Shown: positions 53,748 to 62,410 of the stretch, in pieces
How the letters are laid out: the number at the start of each line of letters is the position of its first letter
Position numbering within the stretch: the stretch's first letter is position 1
Assembly: GCF_900104945.1 (NCBI RefSeq)
Contig: NZ_LT629736.1
Span: 2,232,001 to 2,296,000, forward strand
Origin: Halopseudomonas xinjiangensis
GTDB lineage: Bacteria; Pseudomonadota; Gammaproteobacteria; Pseudomonadales; Pseudomonadaceae
Reading direction: 5' to 3'
DNA: 64,000 nucleotides
Notes under the pieces: generated by a model
The model's input: only the letters and a program-made list of their open reading frames with translations
Databases searched by the model: none
Told to the model about the DNA's origin: nothing
Position numbers and translations under genes: made by a program

Positions 53748-55763
53748 TTACACGCGGAAGGCGCTGATGATCCGCTGCAGTTCGGTCACCAGCTGGCTCA
53801 TCCGGCCGCTGGATTGCTCGGCCTGCAGTGCCCCCGCTGCGGTGCGCTCCCCAGCGTGATTGATCTCGACGATGTTCTGGTCGATGTCATGGCTGACGGC
53901 GGTCTGCTCCTCGGCCGCTGCAGCGATCTGCTGGCTCTGATCGACGATGAGATTGACTGCGCGCAGAATATTGTCTAGCGCGACCTGCACCTTCTGGGAA
54001 GATTCGACAGTGGCACTGGTCATGCTATGGCTGCTGCCCATCGCCTTCACCGCAGCACCCACGCCATCCTGCAGTCGAACAATCATCTGTTCGATTTCTT
54101 CGGTGGACTGTTGCGTACGCCGCGCCAGCGTGCGCACCTCATCGGCAACCACAGCGAAGCCGCGTCCCTGCTCGCCTGCCCGCGCAGCCTCAATGGCAGC
54201 ATTGAGCGCCAGCAGATTGGTCTGCTCGGCAACGCCCTTGATCACGTCCAGCACCCGGCTGATTGACGCGCTGTCGTCGGCCAGCCTGTTGATCACCTGC
54301 ACAGAATTGTCGATCTCGCCGGCGAGCTTTTCGATACCGCTGACTGACGACTCCACCAGACGCCGACCATCGAGCGTCTCTGCGTTGACCCGCTCGGCAT
54401 TGGTAACCGCCAACGCTGCACTGCGCGCCACTTCCTGAGAAGTGGCCGCCATCTCATTCATCGCCGTGGCCACCTGTTCGATCTGGCTTCGCTGCGATGC
54501 CACTGCCTGGCTGCTCTCAGCAGCCACACGTTCGACCTGCTGCGACTGATCCTGAACATGACCGGAGGTTTCACTGACCTGCTGGATCAAGCCGCGGATC
54601 CGTCCTACCGTCTCGTTGAATTCTCGGGCAAGGGCACCCAGCTCGTCACGGCTGTCGACTTCAACGCGGACGGTCATGTCGCCACCAGCGACGCGACTCA
54701 TCAACGCCGAGAGGCGGCTCAGGGTACGGCGGGTGGCGACGTAGAAGCCCAGATACAAATACACGATCAGCGCAAGCACAACGACCAACGCCACGATCAA
54801 ACCGAGCATCGACTGCGTATTCTTGGCCAGTCGAGCATCGAGCACCTGCTCAAGCGTATTGAAGATTTCCTGATTGAAGGCGTAGGTCTTGTCGATTTCA
54901 GCGGTGATGCTCTGGAAATAGTCGGACCAGCTGCCCTCCAGGGTATTGGCAAGAACGATTTCTTCCTCGAAGACGACCTGGCTGGCCTCCAGGGTCGCCA
55001 GGCTGTCGCGGGCGACACTCTGCAACGACGTCAAAGCGGGATCGGCCAGCGCCAAGCCGAGCATTTGCTCGTAGTCGGTGGACAAACGCTGAAGCACTTC
55101 GATCAGCTCGTCCATGGCGCGGCTGGCATCGGAGTTAAGGTAACCCAGGCCGATCGAATAGGCGCCCACCGCGCGGCCTTGGCCAATGGCCTGGGTCACC
55201 TGGGGCGTCACGTTGATCAACAGATCATTGAGGTGGCGGACGTTACGATCGTAATCTTGCGGCAGCCCTGCATAGGCTGCTGCGAAACTGAGCAGTGAAG
55301 CCGTTTCGCCGAACGCCTGGGTCGATAGGGACCCACGATTGCGTACCGATTCGTTCGCGATACGGGTGTAGGAAGCAACCAGTTCGTCGCGCTTGGCAAT
55401 AAGATCCTGGGTGCCTTCTGCATTGGGATCGAGCGGCAAGCCCTTGAGCGCATCGACCACCTGATTACGCAGACCCTGGGTGCGACGCTCGAGCTCCGCT
55501 GCGTATTCTCCCTGACTCAACTGATCCAGCACCATGTCGAGGTCGCGAAGCGTCTCGGCATCACGTAGCAGGCGACTGGTTTGCCGCAACAGAGCCATGC
55601 TGTCGAGGGCGTGCTGAGTGATCTGTACCCGATCATATGCCTGCTGAACGACCATGCTGCTGATGATGATCAGGGGCACGAAACACAACACGCTGATCAG
55701 GCAGAATTTCATCCCGTAACCGAGTCGGTTCATCAGCGCAATCGCTGGCGCTAGGAAACTCAT
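53748..55763 (-). CDS. Methyl-accepting chemotaxis protein
   Basis: 671 residues. TM1 about 20-40 (KFCLISVLCFVPLIIISSMV), a helical periplasmic sensor of about 270 residues, TM2 about 320-345 (LGLIVALVVVLALIVYLYLG), HAMP (RRTLSRLSALMSRVAGGDMT) and the signalling domain with EQTNLLALNAAIEAARAGEQ. The sensor's size and helical content suggest the helical bimodular (HBM) class, which binds organic acids; this is inference. The GTG at the frame start is 1 base from the RBS, so I take the ATG at 55763 with GAGGAG 10 bases upstream. It lies convergent to the adenosyltransferase gene. Confidence 0.93.
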   Translation of the reverse strand: MSFLAPAIALMNRLGYGMKFCLISVLCFVPLIIISSMVVQQAYDRVQITQHALDSMALLRQTSRLLRDAETLRDLDMVLDQLSQGEYAAELERRTQGLRNQVVDALKGLPLDPNAEGTQDLIAKRDELVASYTRIANESVRNRGSLSTQAFGETASLLSFAAAYAGLPQDYDRNVRHLNDLLINVTPQVTQAIGQGRAVGAYSIGLGYLNSDASRAMDELIEVLQRLSTDYEQMLGLALADPALTSLQSVARDSLATLEASQVVFEEEIVLANTLEGSWSDYFQSITAEIDKTYAFNQEIFNTLEQVLDARLAKNTQSMLGLIVALVVVLALIVYLYLGFYVATRRTLSRLSALMSRVAGGDMTVRVEVDSRDELGALAREFNETVGRIRGLIQQVSETSGHVQDQSQQVERVAAESSQAVASQRSQIEQVATAMNEMAATSQEVARSAALAVTNAERVNAETLDGRRLVESSVSGIEKLAGEIDNSVQVINRLADDSASISRVLDVIKGVAEQTNLLALNAAIEAARAGEQGRGFAVVADEVRTLARRTQQSTEEIEQMIVRLQDGVGAAVKAMGSSHSMTSATVESSQKVQVALDNILRAVNLIVDQSQQIAAAAEEQTAVSHDIDQNIVEINHAGERTAAGALQAEQSSGRMSQLVTELQRIISAFRV

Positions 55764-55944
55764 CACATCCACTCTCCTCGTGAATCTGGCGCTCCGGCCT
55801 GGTTGGATGCCAGGGACGGGTCAGTTTGCCTGAGCGGGCGCTCGCCGCTCGGCAGGCCAATCGCTAGATGATAGCAATACAATGTCTGCAAGCCATCAGC
55901 TGGATTGTCTCATACTGATGCTATCGGCAGCGCCGGATGGTTCT

Positions 55945-56763
55945 TTAACCGACCAGCGAGAGGAAAGCGATGGTGAGCGCCCAGACCAGGAGGGAATGCT
56001 GTAGGAGTCTGCGCGTAATGCGTAGTCGAGGCTCGGCGGATAAGGGAATACGCACGCTCGCCTCGATTAGATGACCAGCCAATTGTAGGCTCGGAGTGTC
56101 CCAGTCAGCGAGGTGGCGACGAAGGACCTTCATGGTCTGGTCGAGCCTGCCACCCAGCGCGAGGCTCACACCCAGCAGGCGCAGTGGTATCCACTCCAGG
56201 GCCTGACAGGCCTCATCAGCGGCCGCGCCCGCGGCGCCTCTGCGCTCGGCGGCCAGCCAGCTGAGTCGATACCCCAGCGCGGCAACCGGCCCCAGCAACA
56301 CATACCAGAATGCAGGGACGAAGTAGCCACGCAGCGCTTCCAGGGCGACTGTGGCACGGACCGCCTGCCCCAGGCTTTCGGCGCTATCGGAGCGTATCGA
56401 CCAGTCGCGCTCAGCGATCAAGGCCGCCGCCTGCTGATCACCGCGCTGCCATGCCAGCTCGACGGAGGACGTCATCGCACCGAGCGGATCTCTGCGGCTC
56501 ACACACGCTAACAGCACCAGTACGTGCACCAGCAGGGTGAGCAAACCATGGGCGATTCCTTCGATCAGCCACAGCAGCCCTACGAGTGATACCAGCGGCA
56601 CTGCGATACCCAACCCCACCCACCAATGGGGCTTGCCGCTTCGCCGCTGCGCAAGACGCTGAACCTCATCCATCCAACGGTGTGCCGGATCGCGCGGGAG
56701 ACCGGTACGCCGAGGCGAAAGCCAGGTGATCAGCGCAACCAGGCACAAAACCAGAAAGTTCAT
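55945..56763 (-). CDS. ampE: AmpE family inner-membrane protein
   Basis: 272 residues. MNFLVLCLVALITWLSPRRT, then HWWVGLGIAVPLVSLVGLLW, and later ALRGYFVPAFWYVLLGPVAA and ALEWIPLRLLGVSLALGGRL, are the AmpE pattern, with about four helices. Proposed to act with AmpD in signalling beta-lactam stress; its own function is not settled. The ATG overlaps the ampD stop by four bases, so I use 56763 and not the longer open frame. Confidence 0.92.
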   Translation of the reverse strand: MNFLVLCLVALITWLSPRRTGLPRDPAHRWMDEVQRLAQRRSGKPHWWVGLGIAVPLVSLVGLLWLIEGIAHGLLTLLVHVLVLLACVSRRDPLGAMTSSVELAWQRGDQQAAALIAERDWSIRSDSAESLGQAVRATVALEALRGYFVPAFWYVLLGPVAALGYRLSWLAAERRGAAGAAADEACQALEWIPLRLLGVSLALGGRLDQTMKVLRRHLADWDTPSLQLAGHLIEASVRIPLSAEPRLRITRRLLQHSLLVWALTIAFLSLVG

Positions 56764-57335
56764 CGTCCGGGTGCCTCGTCGGTGGGCGAGGATAGCGCGC
56801 GCAGATAGCCTTGCCAGTCGAAGCAGCGTCCAGGATCGGTTTTGCGCCCGGGGGCTATGTGCTCGTGGCCGATGATGCGATAAGGGGTGATGTGCGGGTA
56901 GTGCCGCATCAGCGCCCGACTCAGGCTGGTCAACGTCTGGTACTGAGCGTCGGTGAAGGGCGTTTCGTCCGTCCCCTCGAGTTCGATGCCAATGGAGAAG
57001 TCGTTGCAGTCGGAACAACCGCCGTACGACGAAGCGCCGGCATGCCAGGCACGATCAAGACAGGAGACGAATTGCGTCAGACAGCCGGTACGCTCGATGA
57101 GAAAGTGGGCTGAAACCCGCAAGTGGCCAATCTCGGCGAAGTACGGATGAGCACTGCCATCAAGCTGGCCAGAGAAGAACGCCTGTACATGACCTCCGCC
57201 GAATTGGCCTGGCGGCAAGCTGATATTATGGATCACCAACAGGGATATCGGCAGGCCAGGTGGTCGGGCGTTGAAATGCTCTGACGGACATTTGTTCGCC
57301 TCCTTTACCCAGCCATCTCCCGATACGTGCACCAT
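56760..57335 (-). CDS. ampD: N-acetyl-anhydromuramyl-L-alanine amidase AmpD
   Basis: 191 residues, full length. LLVIHNISLPPGQFGGGHVQ holds the first zinc His, and IGHEHIAPGRKTDPGRCFDW holds the second His and the Asp that complete the zinc site. FSIGIELEGTDETPFTDAQY is conserved. It cleaves the stem peptide from anhydromuropeptides in the cytoplasm after AmpG import; its loss derepresses ampC in many species. The stop overlaps the ampE ATG. Confidence 0.97.
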   Translation of the reverse strand: MVHVSGDGWVKEANKCPSEHFNARPPGLPISLLVIHNISLPPGQFGGGHVQAFFSGQLDGSAHPYFAEIGHLRVSAHFLIERTGCLTQFVSCLDRAWHAGASSYGGCSDCNDFSIGIELEGTDETPFTDAQYQTLTSLSRALMRHYPHITPYRIIGHEHIAPGRKTDPGRCFDWQGYLRALSSPTDEAPGR

Positions 57336-57397
57336 GTCCGCCTGCCGCTGCCGAAAAGCCTATGCTAGCAGGCGAAAAAGGATGGTGCATCTGCCGG

Positions 57398-59719
57398 TCA
57401 GCTTCGCGTCGATTGAAGCTTGCGCAGGTTGCCGATAACCGACTCGAGGGCCCGGTCGAACAACTGATTGTCGTTGAGCAGGCGAACGAGGCCCGCGTCG
57501 TAATGGTGGTGCAGTGCAGACTGGCTGAATTCAGCCACTTTCATGCCGTTGCGATTAACGAAGATGTACTTCCCGCTGAAGCTGATGATCGCTGCCAGCT
57601 TGCAACGCTGTGCCGGCTGCCCTTCATTGATCACCAACTCGAACCATGAGCCCGGATGCAAATCAGCGACCCACGCCGACGCGGTGACGCTCGCCAGGTC
57701 ATCGACCGATTGCGGCGCCTCTTCGACCGTGGCGGCCTGAATGACCGGCTCGGCTACCAAAACTTGCTGGAAGTCTGCGGCCTCGGCCTCGATGACATCC
57801 GATTCGCGTTTCTTCGCGGGTTGGGGAGCTTCTTCCAGCGAAAGGGATGATTCGACGTAAACAGCTTTCGGTTCGGCAACGCCTGCCGCTTCGAACGACG
57901 AGTCGGACGTCGCAGGGGCCGGCTTCACCGTCACGAAGCTCTGTTGCAGCAACGCCAGGCGATCCAGCAACGGAACACTCTGCGTCTCGTCCTGGCCGAC
58001 AAGCTGCAAACCGTCACGCAACGCCTGAATCACTCGGGCATTCAAGGTTTCACGCTCAGCCAAGCCGGCGCTGCCAAGTGGCTCGACAGAGTCGAGCGTG
58101 CGTTGAGCCGTGGTGACGACATCGACCCAGGCAGAAGACTCGTCACCCTCGCGCAACCAGGTGATCTGCATGACCTGGCTCCAGGTATCGCGCAGCAGAT
58201 CGACTACGAAGACCGGTAGAGTTCGACCGACCAGCAAACGATTGAGGACAAGCCCCACTTCGCGACGCGCCGCTTCGACCTTGGCACGGCCTTCCTCGGC
58301 GTCACGGGTACGCTGTTCCAGCCTTTCCGAACGACGCTGCTCGACCCGGACGAAATCGGCCAGCTCGTCATGTAGACGCTCGAAGAGTTCAGGGGCAGGG
58401 GTAGGCTCATCGAGCAGTGTGCCGACGATACGTTCGAGCAGGTTATACAGCTGATCCTTGCGAAGGTCGTCTTGATCGCTCCAACCCATGGTCGCACGGG
58501 CAATCTCGTTGAGCAGGCGGCGAGCGGGATGACCGGAACGGTTGAAAAATGTCTTGTCGGCAATCGCCACCCGTAGCAAGGGTAATTGCAGACGGCTAAC
58601 CAGCGCCTTCAACGCGGCAGGCAAATGGGGATCGTCGAGAATAAAATCGAACAGCATGGAAACAAGGCTGATCACGTCATCATCGACGCGTGCGACGCTG
58701 CGCACCTGCCCGGTTTCGTAGCGCTGTCGATCGAGCGCCTGATGCAGTCCCTGCCGGAGGTTGCGAATGGACTGTGCACTGCCGTCGCTGACGGGCAGGC
58801 GTGACAGCATTCCGAGCAACTCCTGGGTCTGCATCGGCGTACCGCCACTGGTTCCAAGTCCCGACAGAGCCACATCACCGCTGGCGTGGCGCCAGCTACC
58901 GATGAGGTCACTGAACATGGACAGCACCTGCTCACCCTCAGCACTGCTGGCGCTCCCCGGTGCAGACGACGATGCGGCACGGCCGCCCTGTCCGCTCCGC
59001 GGTGCCTGTCCCGGCACGCCGGACAGCTTCAGGTCCGGCATGACCCCAGCACCGATCAACAGACCGTTGGCGTCCTCATAGAGATTATCGACACGATTGA
59101 GCACATAACGCTCAAAGAGCTTCAGAACGATCAGCTTGACCTTGATATGCAGGCCAAGCGGCGCATAGCTCTGCACGAAGATATCGGCCAGCGAACCGGG
59201 GCCTAGCGGGTTGTCGCGCTCATCGATACGCGCCTTGATCAGGCTGTTGATACGCGTCGCCAGATGGGCCAGCGCAGAACGGTTGCGCAGCGAAGCCCGG
59301 CCGACCATGCCATCCAGTGCTACGGTCTGCTCAAGGTCGTCCGGCTGCACCAGCGACAGGGTGTCCAGCTCGAACGTCGAGGCGACCGCGGGCTGTGCCG
59401 ACTCGCTCCGATTGAGCTCGTCAAGCTGGGTCATGAGGCTGTTCAGACAGGTTCGCTCAAGCCCATGACGCTGCAGGCGGAGTTGCCGCATCGCCTCGAA
59501 GTACATGGATTGCTCGTTATTGCTGCCTGCCTTGTCAGCCATCTCGAAGAGGCTGTCATCGGCATTGTCGAACAGCTCGCCCAGCGCAGACTTGAAGAAC
59601 ACCAGGGCATGTTCACGAACCGGAATCAACGGGGCAGGCAAGGCTGCCGCGCGTGCGTTCGTCGTTCCCGGGCGATTCGTGCCGGGCGCGATGGGAACGA
59701 CTTTCCGATCCTGTGTCAT
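57398..59719 (-). CDS. DUF1631 family protein
   Basis: 773 residues. ALVFFKSALGELFDNADDSL, EMADKAGSNNEQSMYFEAMR, YAPLGLHIKVKLIVLKLFER, RLQLPLLRVAIADKTFFNRS and HPARRLLNEIARATMGWSDQ follow the DUF1631 pattern. The last 120 residues (ADLHPGSWFELVINEGQPAQ) look like a PilZ-type or other small beta domain. Function unknown to me; such proteins are found in the ampD-nadC neighbourhood of Pseudomonas. GGAG lies seven bases before the ATG, and a small hairpin (GACAAG/CTTGTC) sits directly upstream of that RBS. Confidence 0.85.
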   Translation of the reverse strand: MTQDRKVVPIAPGTNRPGTTNARAAALPAPLIPVREHALVFFKSALGELFDNADDSLFEMADKAGSNNEQSMYFEAMRQLRLQRHGLERTCLNSLMTQLDELNRSESAQPAVASTFELDTLSLVQPDDLEQTVALDGMVGRASLRNRSALAHLATRINSLIKARIDERDNPLGPGSLADIFVQSYAPLGLHIKVKLIVLKLFERYVLNRVDNLYEDANGLLIGAGVMPDLKLSGVPGQAPRSGQGGRAASSSAPGSASSAEGEQVLSMFSDLIGSWRHASGDVALSGLGTSGGTPMQTQELLGMLSRLPVSDGSAQSIRNLRQGLHQALDRQRYETGQVRSVARVDDDVISLVSMLFDFILDDPHLPAALKALVSRLQLPLLRVAIADKTFFNRSGHPARRLLNEIARATMGWSDQDDLRKDQLYNLLERIVGTLLDEPTPAPELFERLHDELADFVRVEQRRSERLEQRTRDAEEGRAKVEAARREVGLVLNRLLVGRTLPVFVVDLLRDTWSQVMQITWLREGDESSAWVDVVTTAQRTLDSVEPLGSAGLAERETLNARVIQALRDGLQLVGQDETQSVPLLDRLALLQQSFVTVKPAPATSDSSFEAAGVAEPKAVYVESSLSLEEAPQPAKKRESDVIEAEAADFQQVLVAEPVIQAATVEEAPQSVDDLASVTASAWVADLHPGSWFELVINEGQPAQRCKLAAIISFSGKYIFVNRNGMKVAEFSQSALHHHYDAGLVRLLNDNQLFDRALESVIGNLRKLQSTRS

Positions 59720-60093
59720 GTCTGATCTCCGGACAAGCTTCGCTTGTCTTTGAGCGGCACCAGATTGCTCGACCCTGAGCGTCCATCCCTGTACGACGTT
59801 AATCTGGCGTCAATATTCGCAGTATACAGATATTTAAAATCGAGCCAGTCCTTTCGTTCGGATTGTCGACGTAGATCACATAATAGCCGCTGGCAAGCGG
59901 AAGGGCCTGGGTTTCGACGCATTCATGTAACAATTCGACGATCACAGACAGGCCGGCGACAGCCAAGCCGTCCATGCTGTTCTCAGCTTACGGACGCCAT
60001 GCAAAATTCCAGCATGGTCAGTCCCTTAGCCGCGTTTCGCTGCCGCAGGGCCAGCGACGCCAACGACTATAACAACCCTGGAGAGCTGCATTA
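59720..60093. other. Intergenic region between DUF1631 and AGCS genes
   Basis: No convincing gene. It holds the leader of the DUF1631 gene with the hairpin GACAAG-CTTCG-CTTGTC (59732-59748), an AT-rich block around 59810-59840 likely to contain promoter elements, and the RBS for the symporter (GGAG near 60080). I could not assign a regulator site. Confidence 0.4.
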
Positions 60094-61458
60094 ATGGAAT
60101 CACTCATTGGCGCTATCAACGCCATCAACGGTGTTGTATGGGGCCCAGCCATGCTCGCGCTGCTGGCCGGAACGGGACTCTACCTGACGCTAGGCCTCAA
60201 GATCCTCCCGCAACGCAAGCTGGTTTACGGCTTCAAAATGCTCTGGCGTGGCCGCAAGAGCACCGAAGACGGCGATATCAGCCCCTTCAACGCGTTGATG
60301 ACCGCCCTCTCGGCGACCGTGGGCACCGGCAACATTGCGGGCGTGGCAACCGCTCTGTTCTTCGGCGGTCCGGGTGCGCTGTTCTGGATGTGGCTGATTG
60401 CGCTTGTCGGCATGGCCACCAAGTTCTGTGAAGCCTCGCTCGCGGTCCACTTCCGTGAGAAGGACGCTCATGGTCGCCATGTGGGCGGGCCGATGTACTA
60501 CATCAAGAACGGCCTGGGCGCCAAATGGAAATGGCTGGGCATACTTTTCGCCATTTTCGGCATGCTCGCCGGCTTCGGTATCGGCAACACCATCCAGTCC
60601 AACTCGGTAGCCGATGCGCTGGAAAGCACCTTTGGCGTGCAGCCGCTGGTTACCGGCATCGTCATCGCAGTATTGGTCGCCCTGGTGTTGATCGGCGGCA
60701 TCAAGCGCATCGGTGATGTTGCCGGCAAACTGGTGCCGATCATGGCGCTGTTTTATGTCGGCGGCGGCCTGATCATCCTGATCATGCATGTCGATCGCAT
60801 TCCCGACGCATTCGGGCTCATCTTCTACCACGCCTTCAATCCGATCGCAGCAGCAGGCGGTTTTGCCGGAGCCAGCATCTGGGCAGCCATACGTTTTGGC
60901 GTCGCCCGTGGCGTCTTCTCCAACGAGGCCGGCCTTGGCAGCGCGCCGATCGCCCACGCGGCAGCCCAAACCAACAATCCGATTCGCCAGGGCACCGTGG
61001 CCATGCTCGGTACATTCATCGATACCATCGTGATCTGCTCGATCACTGGCCTGGTGATTCTGGTGACTGGCGCCTGGCAGAGCGGTGAGAACGGTGCGTC
61101 GCTGTCGGCCTATGCCTTCAATGAAGGTCTGCCGGGCGGCTGGGGTCAGTACATCGTCAGTATCGGGCTGGCCATTTTTGCGTTCACCACCATCATCGGC
61201 TGGAGCTTCTACGGCGAAAAATGCACCCAGTTCCTATTCGGCGAGAAATCCAACATCCCGTTTCGCGTGCTGTGGATCATCGCCATACCGCTCGGCACAT
61301 TGCCGGGCATCGATCTGGGTAGCCTATGGCTGGTGGCGGACACGCTGAACGCGATGATGGCCATTCCTAACCTGATTGCTCTATTGCTGCTGAGCCCGGT
61401 GGTGTTCAAGCTGGCCCGTGCGTACTTCGACGACCCGGCCAATTCCTTCAAGCGTTGA
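60094..61458 (+). CDS. Sodium:alanine symporter, AGCS family
   Basis: 454 residues with about 11 helices. FNALMTALSATVGTGNIAGV, ATALFFGGPGALFWMWLIAL, KFCEASLAVHFREKDAHGRH, HVGGPMYYIKNGLGAKWKWL and RGVFSNEAGLGSAPIAHAAA are AGCS hallmarks. Imports alanine or glycine with sodium. It sits between the DUF1631 gene and nadC, which I recall as neighbours elsewhere. It is followed by a strong terminator, so nadC has its own promoter. Confidence 0.95.
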   Translation: MESLIGAINAINGVVWGPAMLALLAGTGLYLTLGLKILPQRKLVYGFKMLWRGRKSTEDGDISPFNALMTALSATVGTGNIAGVATALFFGGPGALFWMWLIALVGMATKFCEASLAVHFREKDAHGRHVGGPMYYIKNGLGAKWKWLGILFAIFGMLAGFGIGNTIQSNSVADALESTFGVQPLVTGIVIAVLVALVLIGGIKRIGDVAGKLVPIMALFYVGGGLIILIMHVDRIPDAFGLIFYHAFNPIAAAGGFAGASIWAAIRFGVARGVFSNEAGLGSAPIAHAAAQTNNPIRQGTVAMLGTFIDTIVICSITGLVILVTGAWQSGENGASLSAYAFNEGLPGGWGQYIVSIGLAIFAFTTIIGWSFYGEKCTQFLFGEKSNIPFRVLWIIAIPLGTLPGIDLGSLWLVADTLNAMMAIPNLIALLLLSPVVFKLARAYFDDPANSFKR

Positions 61459-61464
61459 CCTTCC

Positions 61465-61493
61465 ACACCCGCCCGGCCCGGGCGGGTGTTTTC
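61465..61493 (+). terminator. Intrinsic terminator of the AGCS gene
   Basis: ACACCCGCCC pairs with GGGCGGGTGT over a five-base loop (GGCCC), followed by TTTT, seven bases after the stop. Confidence 0.85.
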
Positions 61494-61545
61494 ATGCCCA
61501 TCGGTTATACTCGCCGCCATCATCTGATCCGCGACGGGAGCCTCT

Positions 61546-62394
61546 ATGCCGAACCTCATCCTCGACAACCTGCAGGCGACGATACATGACGACGTTGCCC
61601 GCGCCCTCGCCGAGGATGTCGGTGAAGGCGACATCACCGCAGCATTGATCCCGGCCGAACGCCGGGCATCAGCCACGATCATCAGCCGTGAGCAGGCCAC
61701 GCTCAGCGGCACTGCCTGGGCCGATGAAGTCTTTCGTCAGGTCGATCCGGCAATCGAAGTCGAATGGCGCGCGGCAGACGGCGACCAGCTCGAGCCAAAT
61801 CAGCCGTTCTGCCTGTTGCGGGGGCCCGCGCGTGCATTGCTCACCGCCGAACGCAGTGCGTTGAACTTCCTGCAGATGTTGTCTGCAACGGCTACCCGCA
61901 GCCGGTATTTCGCCAACCTCGTCGAGGGCACCGGGGTGCGACTGCTAGACACGCGTAAAACCTTGCCGGGCCTGCGCATGGCGCAGAAGTACGCTGTCAC
62001 CTGTGGTGGCTGTCACAATCATCGCATCGGACTCTACGACGCCTTCCTGATCAAGGAAAATCACATCGCCGCGTGCGGCGGGATCGCCCAAGCCGTGCGC
62101 CAGGCACACACCATCGCCCCGGGCAAGCCGGTCGAAGTGGAAGTGGAAAGTCTTGAAGAGCTGCGCCAGGCGCTCGAAGCCGGCGCAGATATCATCATGC
62201 TTGATGAACTGAGTGATGCAGACATGCGCAGTGCAGTGACCATCACCGCCGGGCGGGCCAAGCTGGAAGCATCCGGCGGCATCACCGAAAGCAACCTGCG
62301 CAGCGTTGCCGAGACCGGCGTCGACTACATCTCGATCGGCAGCCTGACCAAGGACATCAAGGCTGTCGACCTGTCCATGCGACTGAGCATGTAG
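61546..62394 (+). CDS. nadC: Nicotinate-nucleotide diphosphorylase (carboxylating)
   Basis: 282 residues. [60 protein letters not shown] and [20 protein letters not shown] are the QPRTase signatures, with the substrate-binding Arg and Lys residues. It converts quinolinate and PRPP to NaMN in de novo NAD synthesis. GGGAGCC precedes the ATG. pncC in the same window recycles NMN to the same product. Confidence 0.97.
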   Translation: MPNLILDNLQATIHDDVARALAEDVGEGDITAALIPAERRASATIISREQATLSGTAWADEVFRQVDPAIEVEWRAADGDQLEPNQPFCLLRGPARALLTAERSALNFLQMLSATATRSRYFANLVEGTGVRLLDTRKTLPGLRMAQKYAVTCGGCHNHRIGLYDAFLIKENHIAACGGIAQAVRQAHTIAPGKPVEVEVESLEELRQALEAGADIIMLDELSDADMRSAVTITAGRAKLEASGGITESNLRSVAETGVDYISIGSLTKDIKAVDLSMRLSM

Positions 62395-62410
62395 CGCTCA
62401 GTGCGCGACT

